A stretch of DNA of 35,191 bases, taken from positions 1 through 35,191 of the forward strand of contig JALQPE010001852.1 of NCBI GenBank assembly GCA_030407315.1, read 5' to 3'. The position numbers and the translations under genes are program-made. Shown piece by piece: positions 1-10,140 of the stretch. The stretch is from Asparagopsis taxiformis. Lineage: Eukaryota; Rhodophyta; Florideophyceae; Bonnemaisoniales; Bonnemaisoniaceae. The first letter of the stretch is position 1. The number at the start of each line of letters is the position of its first letter. The notes below the pieces were generated by a model that was not told the DNA's origin, did not search any database, and saw nothing but the letters and a program-made list of their open reading frames with translations.

Positions 1-499
1 GAGGGTGCTACCAATCGCACTTTACCCGTTCTCGCAGCCCCAGCCTTCCTCTTCTCCTTCGCGCAGGGTCCAGCAAGCCCCCTCCGCAGTGGGATGGTCC
101 CAATATCCATGGGTACCTCACAGCCGAACAAGATGTCGTTCTACTCGGGAGGGCCTTCGATGCGAGAGTATGGTCTTCAGAGCACTCGACAGACTCCATT
201 TCGTATGTCAAGATGCGCTACGACGTGCATGCCAGCGGACGTCACGACCTTACTAGCCATCCTTGCCAACATTTTTCCGCGCTGGGCGCGGGCTCGAAAT
301 GGAGGAATGTGTCCTTATCATGCTCTACCTTCGCGACTGCTGGCACATGGCCGACTTCTCGGCTGACAATACGCCCTTGGAAGACCGCTCTTCGCCAAGC
401 TCTTGGATTGGGTCAAGATGCAGTGCCACGTGCTTGAAGACAATGCAACCGCGTATGTTCTGTACTTCTTCTCAATGACCTACCTGAGACACACACTAC
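1..499. other. No gene recognised; possible far 5' end of the methyltransferase-SET gene
   Basis: Short overlapping open frames on both strands, none with a motif I recognise. The plus strand has coding-like stretches (for example an acidic and hydrophobic run near 300-345) but no frame stays coherent. It may be the decayed N-terminal part of the gene that becomes readable from about 500. Confidence 0.3.
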
Positions 500-1715
500 A
501 ACATCGCGCAGTCTCTCCGCCCGTACACCTCAGCAGATCTAACTGCCGCTGCTGCAGACCCGTCCATCTCCCCCATAGACACCAGAGTCTGGGAAATGTT
601 CCTTCGCGGAACTGGACGAGACTTGTTCGATCTATCCACATCTCTCTTCACCGAGGTGCATCAGAACATGGACCTCACCTACAGCACTGTTCAGATGGAA
701 CGTACAAACTACCCTCGCTCCCCTTTCACTCGCCAGACCCTCGTTCCCCACCTTCATGATCAAACACCTCTACCGTCCAGCTGAGCAAAGATCCTCAAAG
801 CCAAATCCCTGGGATACCTCTCGTCTGCAAACCACCTTCGAAAAAGGTCCTCTTCCTCACCGTCCTGGTTTCCATCGAGAAGACCAAAGTCAGGACGAAA
901 AGGTCAAGGAAATCGGCTTTCCGCTTCGAAAGGGCGAGTACAGCTGCTGCACAGCACGTCGGTTACGCTGTACTCACCATTGTGGACGCCTGGAATGAGC
1001 TCGCCACCTGCCTCGGTGTAGAAGACGCAGAGACCTTACTGCAGCCTTACATCCTGTTCGACGAACACGTCAACATGTATACCGCTATAACAAATGCCCG
1101 CCCCCAGCCACCACCGGAAATATGCACCGCTACAGGAGCTCCTCACCATTCTCCACGGCAAAGGAGCCATTCGCGGTTCGCAGTATCCTGCTGCGACCAG
1201 CACCTGGGCGCTGCAGCGCAGTGACCTACAAGACAAGCAAATGCGTATGGCCGCGCAAAACTCATTCAGCAAATTCTCATGATTGCTTCAGAACAAGACC
1301 TATTCAAGGAATCTCCAGAGGATGTCGCCTTCCTCAACTCCTATCGCAAACCCGAGTCCTCTCAGGCCTCCGACACAGAACGGTTCACACGAATCCCGGC
1401 TCTGGCCTCGGTGGAGAGACCTCTCACGGCTTTCCGTCCTGGTACTCAGCAGGACTTCACTCCTACCAATATGGATGTTGTCACAGAAGATGTCGTTCAG
1501 CCCAGCAGCTCCGTCACCAGACGCACTGCTGATGCGATGCAGCAGGATGGTGATGACGTTTCTCGTCCCGGTCAGCCCGCATCGAAGAAGACTCGTTTGG
1601 ATCCTTCAGCTCCACAAACCGCCGAGGACAACCAAGGAGACAACGAAAACGTCTTGACGTTCGACGAAGACCAAGAAGATGACCCCGTCATCGTCGCTCC
1701 CCCTCTTGCCAGTAC

Positions 1716-2560
1716 ATGGACAATTTCGCTCGCGTCTTCAATTGCTCCTTCCGCGGTCTCGAAGAGGCATACAAGTCAGCTCTGCCGCTGCTGCCGATCC
1801 AATCCCCTCCCCCCTCTCGAAGGCAACGTCCAAGCTCGTTCTCACCGACCCGCCGTACAACACAAGGAGGAATGCTGGTCTCCGTAACTCACAGTACGAC
1901 ATCCTCACTGACCGGGATATAGAAGATTGCGTCGCAATGATGTCCAGGATCCTCCGTCCAGGTGGTCATGGTCTCATTTTCACCTCGTCGGTTCTTTTCC
2001 CCAAGTGGTCCGAGGCTCTGGGCGAAGTGGTTTACCCGGATCACACACAGATGTTTTCTCCGTGGACAACCAGCCGCTCTTCTGCATCCGCCATCGGACC
2101 CAACTATCTTCCACACCCCTTCGCATGACGACAAGTCTGATGAATATGGTTGAGGTCGTTTTGTCACAGTCGCACCCGCGGTACGCCGGTACCGGCCTGG
2201 TCGTCTCGTCAACCATTCCCCACACGGCTACGTTTGTTCCACCTTTCAACCTTGGACAAACAAATAAACAACATCCCCCTTTTGTCTCACGAAGAACGAA
2301 TCACCGTCGTGGACCCTCGCAACGCCAAGCGCAAGATGGCTCTCCGACCAGAGCAGAAGACAAGTGCTCTTCTCAAGGAAATTATCGCTCGTTTCTCCCA
2401 GCCCGGTGATGTCGTCGTCGACATGTTCGCGGGCACATACTCTACTGGTATAGCCGCCCTCACCGAACGAAGGTCAGTACCGCACTTTCGTCGGGTGCGA
2501 GCAGCAACAATACTGCCACGACGTCTCCCTTCCCAAGCTACAGCTCGCGTTCTGCGAACA
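1716..2560 (+). other. Beta-class DNA amino-methyltransferase domain (N6-adenine or N4-cytosine)
   Basis: Motif IV, DPPY, is encoded at 1847-1858 within TDPPYNTRRNAG. It is followed by a helix and strand typical of these enzymes (ILRPGGHGLIFTS) at about 1945-1985. The SAM-binding motif I comes later, DMFAGTYSTGIAAL at about 2420-2461, then TFVGCEQQQYC in another frame at about 2484-2516. Motif IV before motif I is the order of beta-class amino-methyltransferases such as M.RsrI or CcrM. DPPY favours N6-adenine, although some N4-cytosine enzymes share it. The catalytic motif and the SAM motif are both intact, but in-frame stops lie between them (2126-2128) and the frame changes after 2461. This is a bacterial- or phage-type fold rather than the eukaryotic MT-A70 or Dnmt types. 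Confidence 0.75.
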
Positions 2561-2847
2561 GCTCTCCGACGGAAATTTTGCCTCTCATTCCTCCTCCGAA
2601 GTTCAGGGCCTGGCAACTGCACACGTCCAAAAATATCGTGCTGAGGTTCGCAAGAACACCCCGCCTGGTGCACACCTTCCCCAGTCTACGACAATCCCTG
2701 AAACACCTCACCAGTTTTCTCTTGCGGAGTTTGGAAGTCCCCTTCCCACTACCCTGCCCTTCAGTCCACACCAGTGGGCAATGGGCTCAATCCGTCAGGG
2801 CAAACCTTCTCACCGTTGAATCTTCTTATCTCCTCGCCGTGGACGCA

Positions 2848-3357
2848 ATGTACCAAAAAGTTTACGTTGCTCCGTCCTCCATTCCGAACGCAGGCAACGG
2901 TCTTTTTTCAAGAGATGGTTTCGAGGTTGGAGACTTGGTGGGCTACTATTACGGGTCTCTCGTGTACAGTAATCTGTACAATTCCAAAGCGCTCGTCACA
3001 TGGACGCGATGCCACTGCTTTCAGCACAACACGCTTTCGTGATTATGCTTTTCAAATCAAGCACGCAGATCGTAGCTGCCTCATTCCCTCGGCTCGAAAG
3101 CTTCCCATCTTCCTTATCCCTTTCGAATTCTGCGTCTGTGCGATGATTAATGACCCGAAAAGGATCAGCTCCGTCGAAAGCATGGAAGCCGACTTCCGTG
3201 AGCCCAACGTTGATTTCGGGTGTCCCGATGAAGATATTATTGATGTCGATATGCTTCAGAAGTACTCTACTGTTAGAATAATTGCCACTCGACCTATCTC
3301 ACCCAATGAGGAACTACTCCTTGACTACGGTCCCGAGTATTTCAACAAGACTTCGTA
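2848..3357 (+). other. SET domain (protein lysine methyltransferase type)
   Basis: Starts with MYQKVYVAPSSIPNAGNGLF, the usual entry to a SET domain, then GDLVGYYYG. A frame change near 2995 is followed by CAMINDPKRISS (the N-H-S-like substrate-pocket region, here INDP) and closes with ISPNEELLLDYGPEYF, the conserved E-x-L-x-D-Y-G end. The SET core is complete in outline, with no pre-SET or post-SET cysteine clusters. That resembles the short SET proteins of viruses, protists and transposon-linked families more than the SUV39 or SET1 types. Substrate unknown. Confidence 0.75.
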
Positions 3358-3358
3358 G

Positions 3359-3648
3359 ACCATTCCACGTGCAATAGAGCACTCTACCCATTAAACTTTT
3401 CTCACTTTCTTGTTCTACTACTTTCTTCTCAGCATAACACCTATACTTCTACCTTTTCTCCTATACATGACCGTCTATCTCTCTCTACTATCACTATGTC
3501 AGCTTCCCGTTTTCAACTTTCCTCTCTCCCGAATACGGGAGGACTATAGTACTAATGGAATCAGCTAATTGTGTCCATCTGCGCAGTTAGCCACAATCAG
3601 CCATGGAGCTGATGTTCCCTTCCATAGCAGCTGATGTGTCATACTCCA
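3359..3648. other. Intergenic; no gene seen
   Basis: AT- and pyrimidine-rich sequence after the SET stop codon. It contains small inverted repeats around 3560-3632 (CAGCTAATTGTG against CACAATCAGC, and repeated CAGCTGATG) but no open frame worth annotating. Confidence 0.5.
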
Positions 3649-3710
3649 CTTAGTCGAGCAAAACTCAATCCGACAATTTCACAATGCCAGATTGAGTTTG
3701 CTCGACCAAG
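3649..3710. repeat. Hairpin 1 of the TCGAGCAAAACTC family
   Basis: Arms of about 23 bp, left from 3649 and right ending at 3710, around a loop of about 15 nt. The core is GTCGAGCAAAACTCAATC paired with its complement, with small arm differences. It is preceded by ATACTCCACTTAG, nearly the same lead-in as hairpin 2, so hairpins 1 and 2 look like a direct duplication. Confidence 0.85.
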
Positions 3711-3766
3711 TTTCTTGACTGTAATTGCTTACACATGCCTGTCAGCAGGCATTTGTCATACTGCAC

Positions 3767-3827
3767 TTGGTCGAGTAAAACTCAATCCGACAATTGCACA
3801 ATGCCGGATTGAGTTTTGCTCGACCAA
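3767..3827. repeat. Hairpin 2 of the TCGAGCAAAACTC family
   Basis: Arms 3767-3789 and 3805-3827, 23 bp each with one mismatch (GAGTAAAACTC against GAGTTTTGCTC), loop 15 nt. Same arm sequence as hairpin 1. It lies 450 bp upstream of the transposase A start. Confidence 0.9.
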
Positions 3828-3934
3828 TTTACACTGCATCCAACATTACGAAAATCATAAATGTTTCCAAATATAAAATTTTACAATTAAAGACATTATT
3901 ACAAAACTTTTCGCCTCCAGTGGATACCTGAAAG

Positions 3935-3995
3935 TTGGTCGAGCAATACTCAATCCGGTATTCGGAGATTCTCGGATTGAGTATTACTCGACCAA
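3935..3995. repeat. Hairpin 3, variant arm AATACTC
   Basis: Arms 3935-3957 and 3973-3995, 23 bp, loop 15 nt. It differs from hairpins 1 and 2 by A-to-T in the middle of the left arm (GCAATACTC) and the matching change in the right arm (GAGTATTAC), so the stem stays paired. The geometry is the same as in hairpin 2. Confidence 0.9.
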
Positions 3996-4218
3996 GCTGA
4001 ACGCAGCAGAACAGCATACCTCATACCTGTTGCGATTCCTTCATGACATTTCGTCCCTTATCCCCATCATCACCACCCGTTTCGTTTCCTTCATGACCAT
4101 TCGGTTCATTCCTTATCTTCCATCCCCACAACCATGTCAGTTCAGTTTTATCCGCTTGGCAAGTCTTACGACGCCTTCCTCCCGCTCCGTCCATCCACCC
4201 TCACTCTTTTTTCCCGAA

Positions 4219-6707
4219 ATGCCTCGCACAAGAAAGTCCCGCCGTGGTCATCGCCTTCTTTATGCGCCACGCACGGTCTCCAATCCTCCCCTTAGAGCGC
4301 CAGCGTCCAGAACCGTCTCCAATCCCATTTCCCAACGTCGTCCCTCCCACCATGTTCACAGGGCCGCAGTCCCCAGGATATACCTACTCTATCTAGCACT
4401 CCACAACAACCCCAACCCTCTCCGTCTCCCACAAATGCACCTATACATCAAGACTTCCCATCTCCTGTAATACCAACACCTAGTCAAACAGTCCAACAGC
4501 AGATGTTCAATCCACCCCGACTCTGCCTCTCTCCACATCCACCCTCCCCTCAACACCTCTCTCGTCAAAAAACCGACCAAGAGCAGGGCACAATTTCTTC
4601 TTCTAGCAGCGACAATTCTGACAACTCGGAATCCCGCAATATATATCCATGCTTTCCAAAAACACACAATCCGACGACATTCTTCGTCGAGAAGTGCCGC
4701 CTCCTCGCAACCTCGTCACAGCCGACTCATCCAAAAGTACTGCAACGAGAAGAAAGCTCGCAAAATTCATGCTACAATGGACCTTCCCTCTATGCCGCGG
4801 CCAGACTCTCTGGTTTACACAAAACACCACCGTCGAAAGCCTCGAAGAAGCTTCCATTCTTTACAATCACGGCAGGAAGGATTCCAAAAACCCACACGTT
4901 CAAAGCGCTATACCGCATTACACAACGGTTAATCGTACAGTCAGAAGATGGCTCTTCCATAATTCCTGGCTCCGTTCCGAAACCGTCCATTTCCCCGTCA
5001 ACGTCGACAGCAGTGGTGCTAGAGTTTCTTCAGATGCACTTCTACGTAAAAGTCGCATTGAACTACAAACGAAAACTCCTACTGCCCCCGTAGTCGTCAT
5101 TCTCCCAAGTGAATATGCACGCGCAGACCTCGCAACGCCAGACTTCTTCAATCTCGTATGGAGACCAGATGGCTTCTCTAAAGATTCAGCCGAGTCTATG
5201 TCTTCAATGCATGGAAACATATACTGCACCAATCTGGGAAAACATAGAGAGCTACTCTTGAAATCGCAAAAACATCGCACTGCGGTCATTCGACGCAACA
5301 GGCACCGCCTCCACCGCTTTCGCCGGCTCTACTGTCCAAATATCAGTTACAGCAGGTCAGAAAGCTGTCTCACTACACCCTCAAGCTGCCCTCTGCTTTC
5401 GGCAGCAGCAGATTCAGCACTTCAACGAAATTTATGATGCATCCACATCTGCATCCTGGATTCTAGGCGACACTCGAAGCAAGTCAGACGTTGTCTCCCC
5501 CATACCTACCAACCTTCCTTCTCCATTTCTAAGAGTATTTTCGCTCGATTTGCTGTACCCGGAGACCATCTTACAGTTCTATCCCCCGTCTATCCCCACA
5601 AAGAAGAGGACTACCCCATCTTCTTTGGCCTCATCATTAGTTCCCCCGGCCCTCCTCCCTCTCAGAAACTTCTTTTCTTCACCTATTCAAACGGTTCTGT
5701 GTCTGTCATTGGTGGAACTAGATCCGTCGATGCTATATCTTTAACTTCTCCCGCCCCTTCTCCGACCTCTCCAGCCACGCAAATCAAAGGAACTTTAAAA
5801 GATGGAACTATCTACTACGTCTATCCTTTTCTACTCTACTGTGATGACTTCAATGACGCAACAGGAAAAAAAGGGAGCGCAGGTGGGTGTTACATGCTCC
5901 CCATGGGTCTCCCTCTAGACTGCCGCCGTAGCACCTCTGCTGTCCGCGTTCTTGGTGTCACCGGCCCGGAGTCAGCACCAACCATGCGCTCCGCTATATT
6001 GCGAGAGACATCGTTCAAGGCTGCACTTCTGGTTTCCGAGACAAGGACCCTTACGGTAATGACTGCGTCATCTTCCTCGACTTTATCGGTTTCGTTTCCG
6101 ATTATCCGGCCTGCTCACATGTGCTAGACGTCATGGGTCATATCAGCGACGTCCCGTGCCATGTTTGTACATTCCCGAGGGGCGATAAGTTTTCACAAAA
6201 CTCCCAATTCGGTTATAATCCCAACATACACTCCTCTACAGACTCCACTTTCCGCACTTCAGAGCGTACAAAGGCGTTACGAACCAGTGCTCATCAAGGA
6301 GCTGCTCTCTACCATAAAAGGCTGGGCTTGAAATCCATAGAGGACATCACCGAAACTCCACTTCTTCTCATTGAGGACCTCCTTCGAGAAGCACGTGACT
6401 CCGGACGTGTTCCTCTCAATGCAGGTTCAAAACAACCATCTCCAGTGGTGCCAGCCACTATAGACTGCTACCGCTCCACTTTCGTTGGTGTCGACCATCT
6501 CCTTCAGGGTTTGGCAAAGGATGCGCTGGACAATGCTTTCTGCAGCCTCCCTACCGATGATGCAAGACATTTTGCTAACCATTTCATCGTCGATGCTTTG
6601 AAAGCACTCGGTCTACAGCAACAAAAGACAGTTTACAACCACTCCAGCTCGGAGACATACACAATGGGTATGAGCGAGCGCTTCTCCGTCATTCTTGTCG
6701 CTCCTAC
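4219..6707 (+). pseudogene. Transposase A, left part (TNP2/KDZ-like DDE transposase), frameshifted
   Basis: Begins with MPRTRKSRRGHRLLY at 4219, matching the start of copy B (MARPRKSRTGLRLRY). The protein then changes frame at least four times: about 4470, 4650, 5290 and 5990. Conserved blocks shared with copy B are HYTTVNRTVRRWLFHNSWLR near 4918-4978, PSEYARADLATPDFF near 5107-5150, the first acidic block FLLYCDDFND near 5828-5858 with GSAGGCYMLPMGLPLDCRR after it, and FLDFIGFVSDYPACSHVLDVMGH then CHVC near 6073-6167. The last block matches the D-x-P-A ... G-H ... C-x-x-C pattern of TNP2-type (CACTA/KDZ) transposases. The right end is cut by a solo LTR at 6708. Not functional in this copy. 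Confidence 0.75.
6703..6707. repeat. Left target-site duplication of the solo LTR (CCTAC)
   Basis: CCTAC directly before the TGTAGC start of the LTR; the same five bases follow its ...ACGACA end at 7390-7394. Confidence 0.8.
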
Positions 6708-7389
6708 TGTAGCAGGTAGAAAATCCGCTAGAGCGGCAAACCACCCGACAGGTGTCCCGAGCCTCGGTAGAGGAAGCGGTAGAGCAGATGAACCTTATAG
6801 GTACCCGGCGGGTAGTCTCGTGAGAGAGAAGGGATCGCTACCCGGAGGGGGTTGGGCGATTATAGCGCTCACGCGAGATGCGTATTAATGGAGCAAGATG
6901 ACGTAATCCGTCGAGCCGTTGGCTAACCCTAAGGTTTCCCGGAGAGGGGTTGAACAATAGGTATGCGAACACTGTTCCTGTGGGTCGTAATTCCACTTGA
7001 GTTTACGTTACTCTAGAAACCGTGCCTACTGGCTATTCCAGTGGCCGTTTTATACTAAGTCTACTGTAAGCTAGGGTTAGTGGTTAGGAATAAATATCCA
7101 GTTAGTGACCAATCAGAACCCAATTACTGGCGCTCGCCTACCCGCGAGGTCATTGCCAATAGGCTTACATTGTAATGTATGGCTGATCAGCCTAAGTTAA
7201 AATTTGCCCCTTGTGGGGTCTTGGCCGGGGCCGATAGGCCCGGGTGGGGTTATTTGTCAGCCTTAGCTGGTCCTAAGTATAGGAAACACGCCAGTTGGCT
7301 GGTGCCTTCTGATTGGCACATCCCGTAAGTGGGTACCCAATAGGGAAGCGACACGGCTCGATCAGCGAGGACCGTCAGGCGGTACGACA
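6708..7389. mobile_element. Solo LTR, 682 bp, inserted in transposase A
   Basis: Starts TGTAGCAGG and ends GTACGACA (the TG...CA of LTRs), flanked by the 5-bp duplication CCTAC. The transposase frame is open up to 6707 and again from 7390, and deleting LTR plus one duplication copy joins them in the same frame. A solo LTR arises by recombination between the two LTRs of a full element. Its sequence is unlike the LTRs of the complete chromovirus in this window, so it belongs to another family. Orientation is uncertain; an AATAAA at about 7090 would fit plus. Confidence 0.8.
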
Positions 7390-7394
7390 CCTAC
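7390..7394. repeat. Right target-site duplication of the solo LTR (CCTAC)
   Basis: Second CCTAC copy, directly after the LTR end. Confidence 0.8.
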
Positions 7395-8814
7395 GTGCTT
7401 TCAAAAAGCACTCATCTTCTCCCGCTCCCGCTCCCCCGACCACCCACCCAAATCTTCCTCTACAACGGCATCCGACCACCAGAGGACTCTTTCCCTTGAT
7501 CTTGTCAATCTATTGTCCAATCTAATTTCTGCTACCTACCACTTGCCGAGGTTGGACATAGACGGTATGCCTGCGGTTCAAAATGCAACAAAGAATTCAG
7601 GTATGGCTCACTTTAAACATTTGCAGCAGCTGTCCAAGCAGTATGCCCGCAAAGTCGATGAGCTCGTTCGCACTGCACCCCCGAGGCAGCGAAAAGGTTC
7701 TTTTCGAAAGAAAAGAAAGCTAGACTCTGGAGCTTCTATTGCTCCAGACTCAGAAGCCGACGCTTACGAGACTAAAGGCACAGGATTTCGTCCCCGAAGG
7801 ACTTTGGACAACAAACCAAACCTTCATCGTTTGGTTGAAGCGTACGAACACACAATACCACTAGTAGGTCATGCTAGACAAGTTGCTGAGCTCGCTTTCG
7901 AAGCTACTCATCAGACCATGAAGTGTGGGCTCGAACAAGCTGGTGGCGCAGATAGACAGCTCGATGCTATGCTCGCAGCACTTGGAAATGACTGGAAATC
8001 ACGACTGCACCTTGCACTCTCGTCTTTGCTGCATTCAAACAATACAACCGAGCAGAAGAAAGTCAATCGTCGTTTCTTGCTCCGCCTTCTTTTCGGTAGA
8101 CAACACGTCGATTCTACCTCGGACATACCAGACTATCTCCTCCTTAACCTCTGTCAACACCCACTTCTCAATCATCTTCGCACATCATTCCATCCGTGCT
8201 TCTCCTCCCCGTACAACCAGTACTCGTGGGTGACGGTGAAGCTCTCTAGTTCTATATCTGTTTTCAAATGTGCAAGCAAAACTACTTCTCACGCAATCTC
8301 GGGGTATCCCACCAAAGGCGCGCGATGGACCTCTTCTCACCAAACATCCGGTACCCCCACTGCTTCTGCTTCACGTGATTTCTCCAAACCTGAGGAGGTC
8401 ACAAAGGGTTCTGTCCTCCAGGCGTGCTATCAGTTTCCGTCTTCCACTCCTGTGCTTTCCAATTCATCTAGTCCTACACTCTGGATAGTCCTGGAAGTAT
8501 TTCTTCCGGAACAGAGAAAGAATCAGACTACGGATTCCGAAACTGTTTCATGTCCTCTACATCCATGTGCCCTGGTCTATCCTGTCTCAAAGTATGAATC
8601 TGAAGAATGCAAGGTACAGAAGCTCATGGGAAGTTGGTTTCTTCCTCTTACCGCTGGAGTTCGAAAGGTCGGTCTTATCCACAACTGTACTCCTCAACTA
8701 TGCTCCGTCAACTTTACAACTCGTTCTATGACACATGGTGGTCCGTCTTTCCTCGATGGCGGATCTTTTTCTATCATCACTAGAGAACATGGATACCCTC
8801 CCAGGGCTGGCTAG
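7390..8814 (+). pseudogene. Transposase A, right part (C-terminal region)
   Basis: Continues the transposase after the solo LTR. The first part (7390-7512) is open and runs into a long frame ending with a stop at 8812-8814. It contains a basic segment (KGSFRKKRKLD, about 7700-7735, a possible nuclear signal) and the block LVEAYEHTIPLVGHARQVAE followed by FEATHQTMK at about 7900-7923. The FE...HQ..K block is typical of the C-terminal catalytic region of TNP2/KDZ-like transposases and would supply the third acidic residue (E). After about 8110 the protein is Ser/Thr-rich and unrecognised, and may be a tail or a decayed frame. Confidence 0.65.
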
Positions 8815-9305
8815 CTTTCTTCTACTACTACTACTCCATACAATAAACAATCTATCTCCCCTTTTCTACTCTTCCCACCTCACACTACATCAAATCTTTA
8901 CCTGAACGTCTCTTCTGCTCTGTTCACTGGTAACGACTCATTCAACCTATACGTACCTACACTCTAATCTCTTTTTATACTTTCTACCAACTAGTTGTAC
9001 ATCCCTCTTTACATTTATTCCACACTGCATCCTATCGACTTCCTCCTCAAGTCATTGCTATTCTTTGAACATAATTATTCTTCCACAATACACACGGCGC
9101 ATGGCGCGTTGTAGGTCTCGTGAACATCTTGGACGTCTTCTTCTGCTCTGCGGCACAATTGTCCGCCATTTTTTGAAATAGAAAAAGTGCGCGCTTTAGT
9201 TTCGCCAAGCGTCATGCCAAGCGTCGTTTCTGACCGCCACGGCCACCTTCTGTGGACATTTAAGCGCCTACCGTCACTCTTTTCCATTCTTCTCGTCACT
9301 CTCTC
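8815..9305. other. Non-coding; downstream of transposase A
   Basis: Pyrimidine-rich sequence with no supported gene. Probably the 3' flank of transposon A; I could not find a terminal inverted repeat pairing with the left side. Confidence 0.4.
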
Positions 9306-9375
9306 ACGTTATCACCCAGTTTTTCCACTCTCTACTATCCTCTCAGTAGAGAGCGGAAAACCTGGGTGATAACGT
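9306..9375. repeat. 31-bp-arm hairpin
   Basis: Arms 9306-9336 and 9345-9375, two mismatches in 31, with an 8-nt loop (ATCCTCTC). The outer arm reads ACGTTATCACCCAG. It could be a foldback element or the end structure of transposon A. Confidence 0.9.
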
Positions 9376-10140
9376 GCTTCGCATTCTATGGGATCCCCTT
9401 CTGCTTTCTCAATTCCATTTCCCTTCCCATGTAAGTTCTCTCTCTACTCTGTCCTTATCGCTACAACAAATACTAACAGACTTTCTCTCTCCCATACTTC
9501 GGTTCTTTCTTCTCATTCTCCCTTCCGTCCCCTTTCGGTATGTATTTTCACCTTCTCTTCAACTGCTATGGGTTCATTTCATTTTCTAACTTTTCCTCTA
9601 TTGATCATTTCCATACTTCATTCTGTCTCTACTCTACTCCGAAATAGGAAATAAGCATTAGTTCTTCATAGTTCGTAGTACACAGATAGCCGTTCTCTAG
9701 AGTAGTAATGGTAGCACTATCAATAGTTTAATTCAGAGTTCTTTGAAAATAAACTTGCTGTCTCCTTCCCTACAAGGAAGAAGACGCAATTCTGGTCGAC
9801 ATGACCAATCTATCATATTTTCAATTCTTATCCGTCCTACCCTTTCCATCCTATAGATCCTATGATTGGAATAGTGGCGTCTCCCACCCGCCGAATGCCA
9901 GCGTCCCACCCGATCCATTCCGTCCCGTCCCCTGGTAGATTTCCACTCCTTTCCGCCCTCCAACCACCCTTCTTGATGGTACTATACCAGTCAAATCAAT
10001 ACTACAATCCACCTATACTGCTGGTTTGCAACCATTACACTGCAACAAAAATCCATACAATATGATGGAAAAAAACCTACATTTACATTGGTAGAATCTA
10101 CTTCAGACTATGGAATTATCCCAGTCTTTCGACTGTTTCA
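9376..10140. other. Non-coding; no gene seen
   Basis: T- and C-rich sequence with only short frames lacking recognisable motifs. Confidence 0.4.

Larger units (their letters stand above)
500..3358 (+). pseudogene. Frameshifted gene: DNA amino-methyltransferase fused to a SET domain
   Basis: A plus-strand gene whose coherent protein moves between all three frames. About 500-783 and 940-1270 are unrecognised N-terminal segments. About 1279-1700 is an acidic, Ser/Pro/Gln-rich linker. The methyltransferase follows (about 1716-2560), then a Pro/Ser/Gln-rich linker in a third frame ending near 2820, then a SET domain (2848-3357) with stop at 3356-3358. The predicted protein would act on chromatin, modifying DNA bases and probably histone lysines. 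I see no convincing GT-AG introns at the frame changes, so I read it as a decayed gene; an intron-rich live gene is the alternative. It ends about 860 bp upstream of transposase A on the same strand, with hairpins between, so it could be cargo of that transposon or a neighbouring host gene. The start is not defined. Confidence 0.6.

Noticed and set aside
2137..2160. CTGATGA word as a hammerhead ribozyme core
   Set aside because: No matching GAAA core and stems nearby; it lies in methyltransferase coding sequence.
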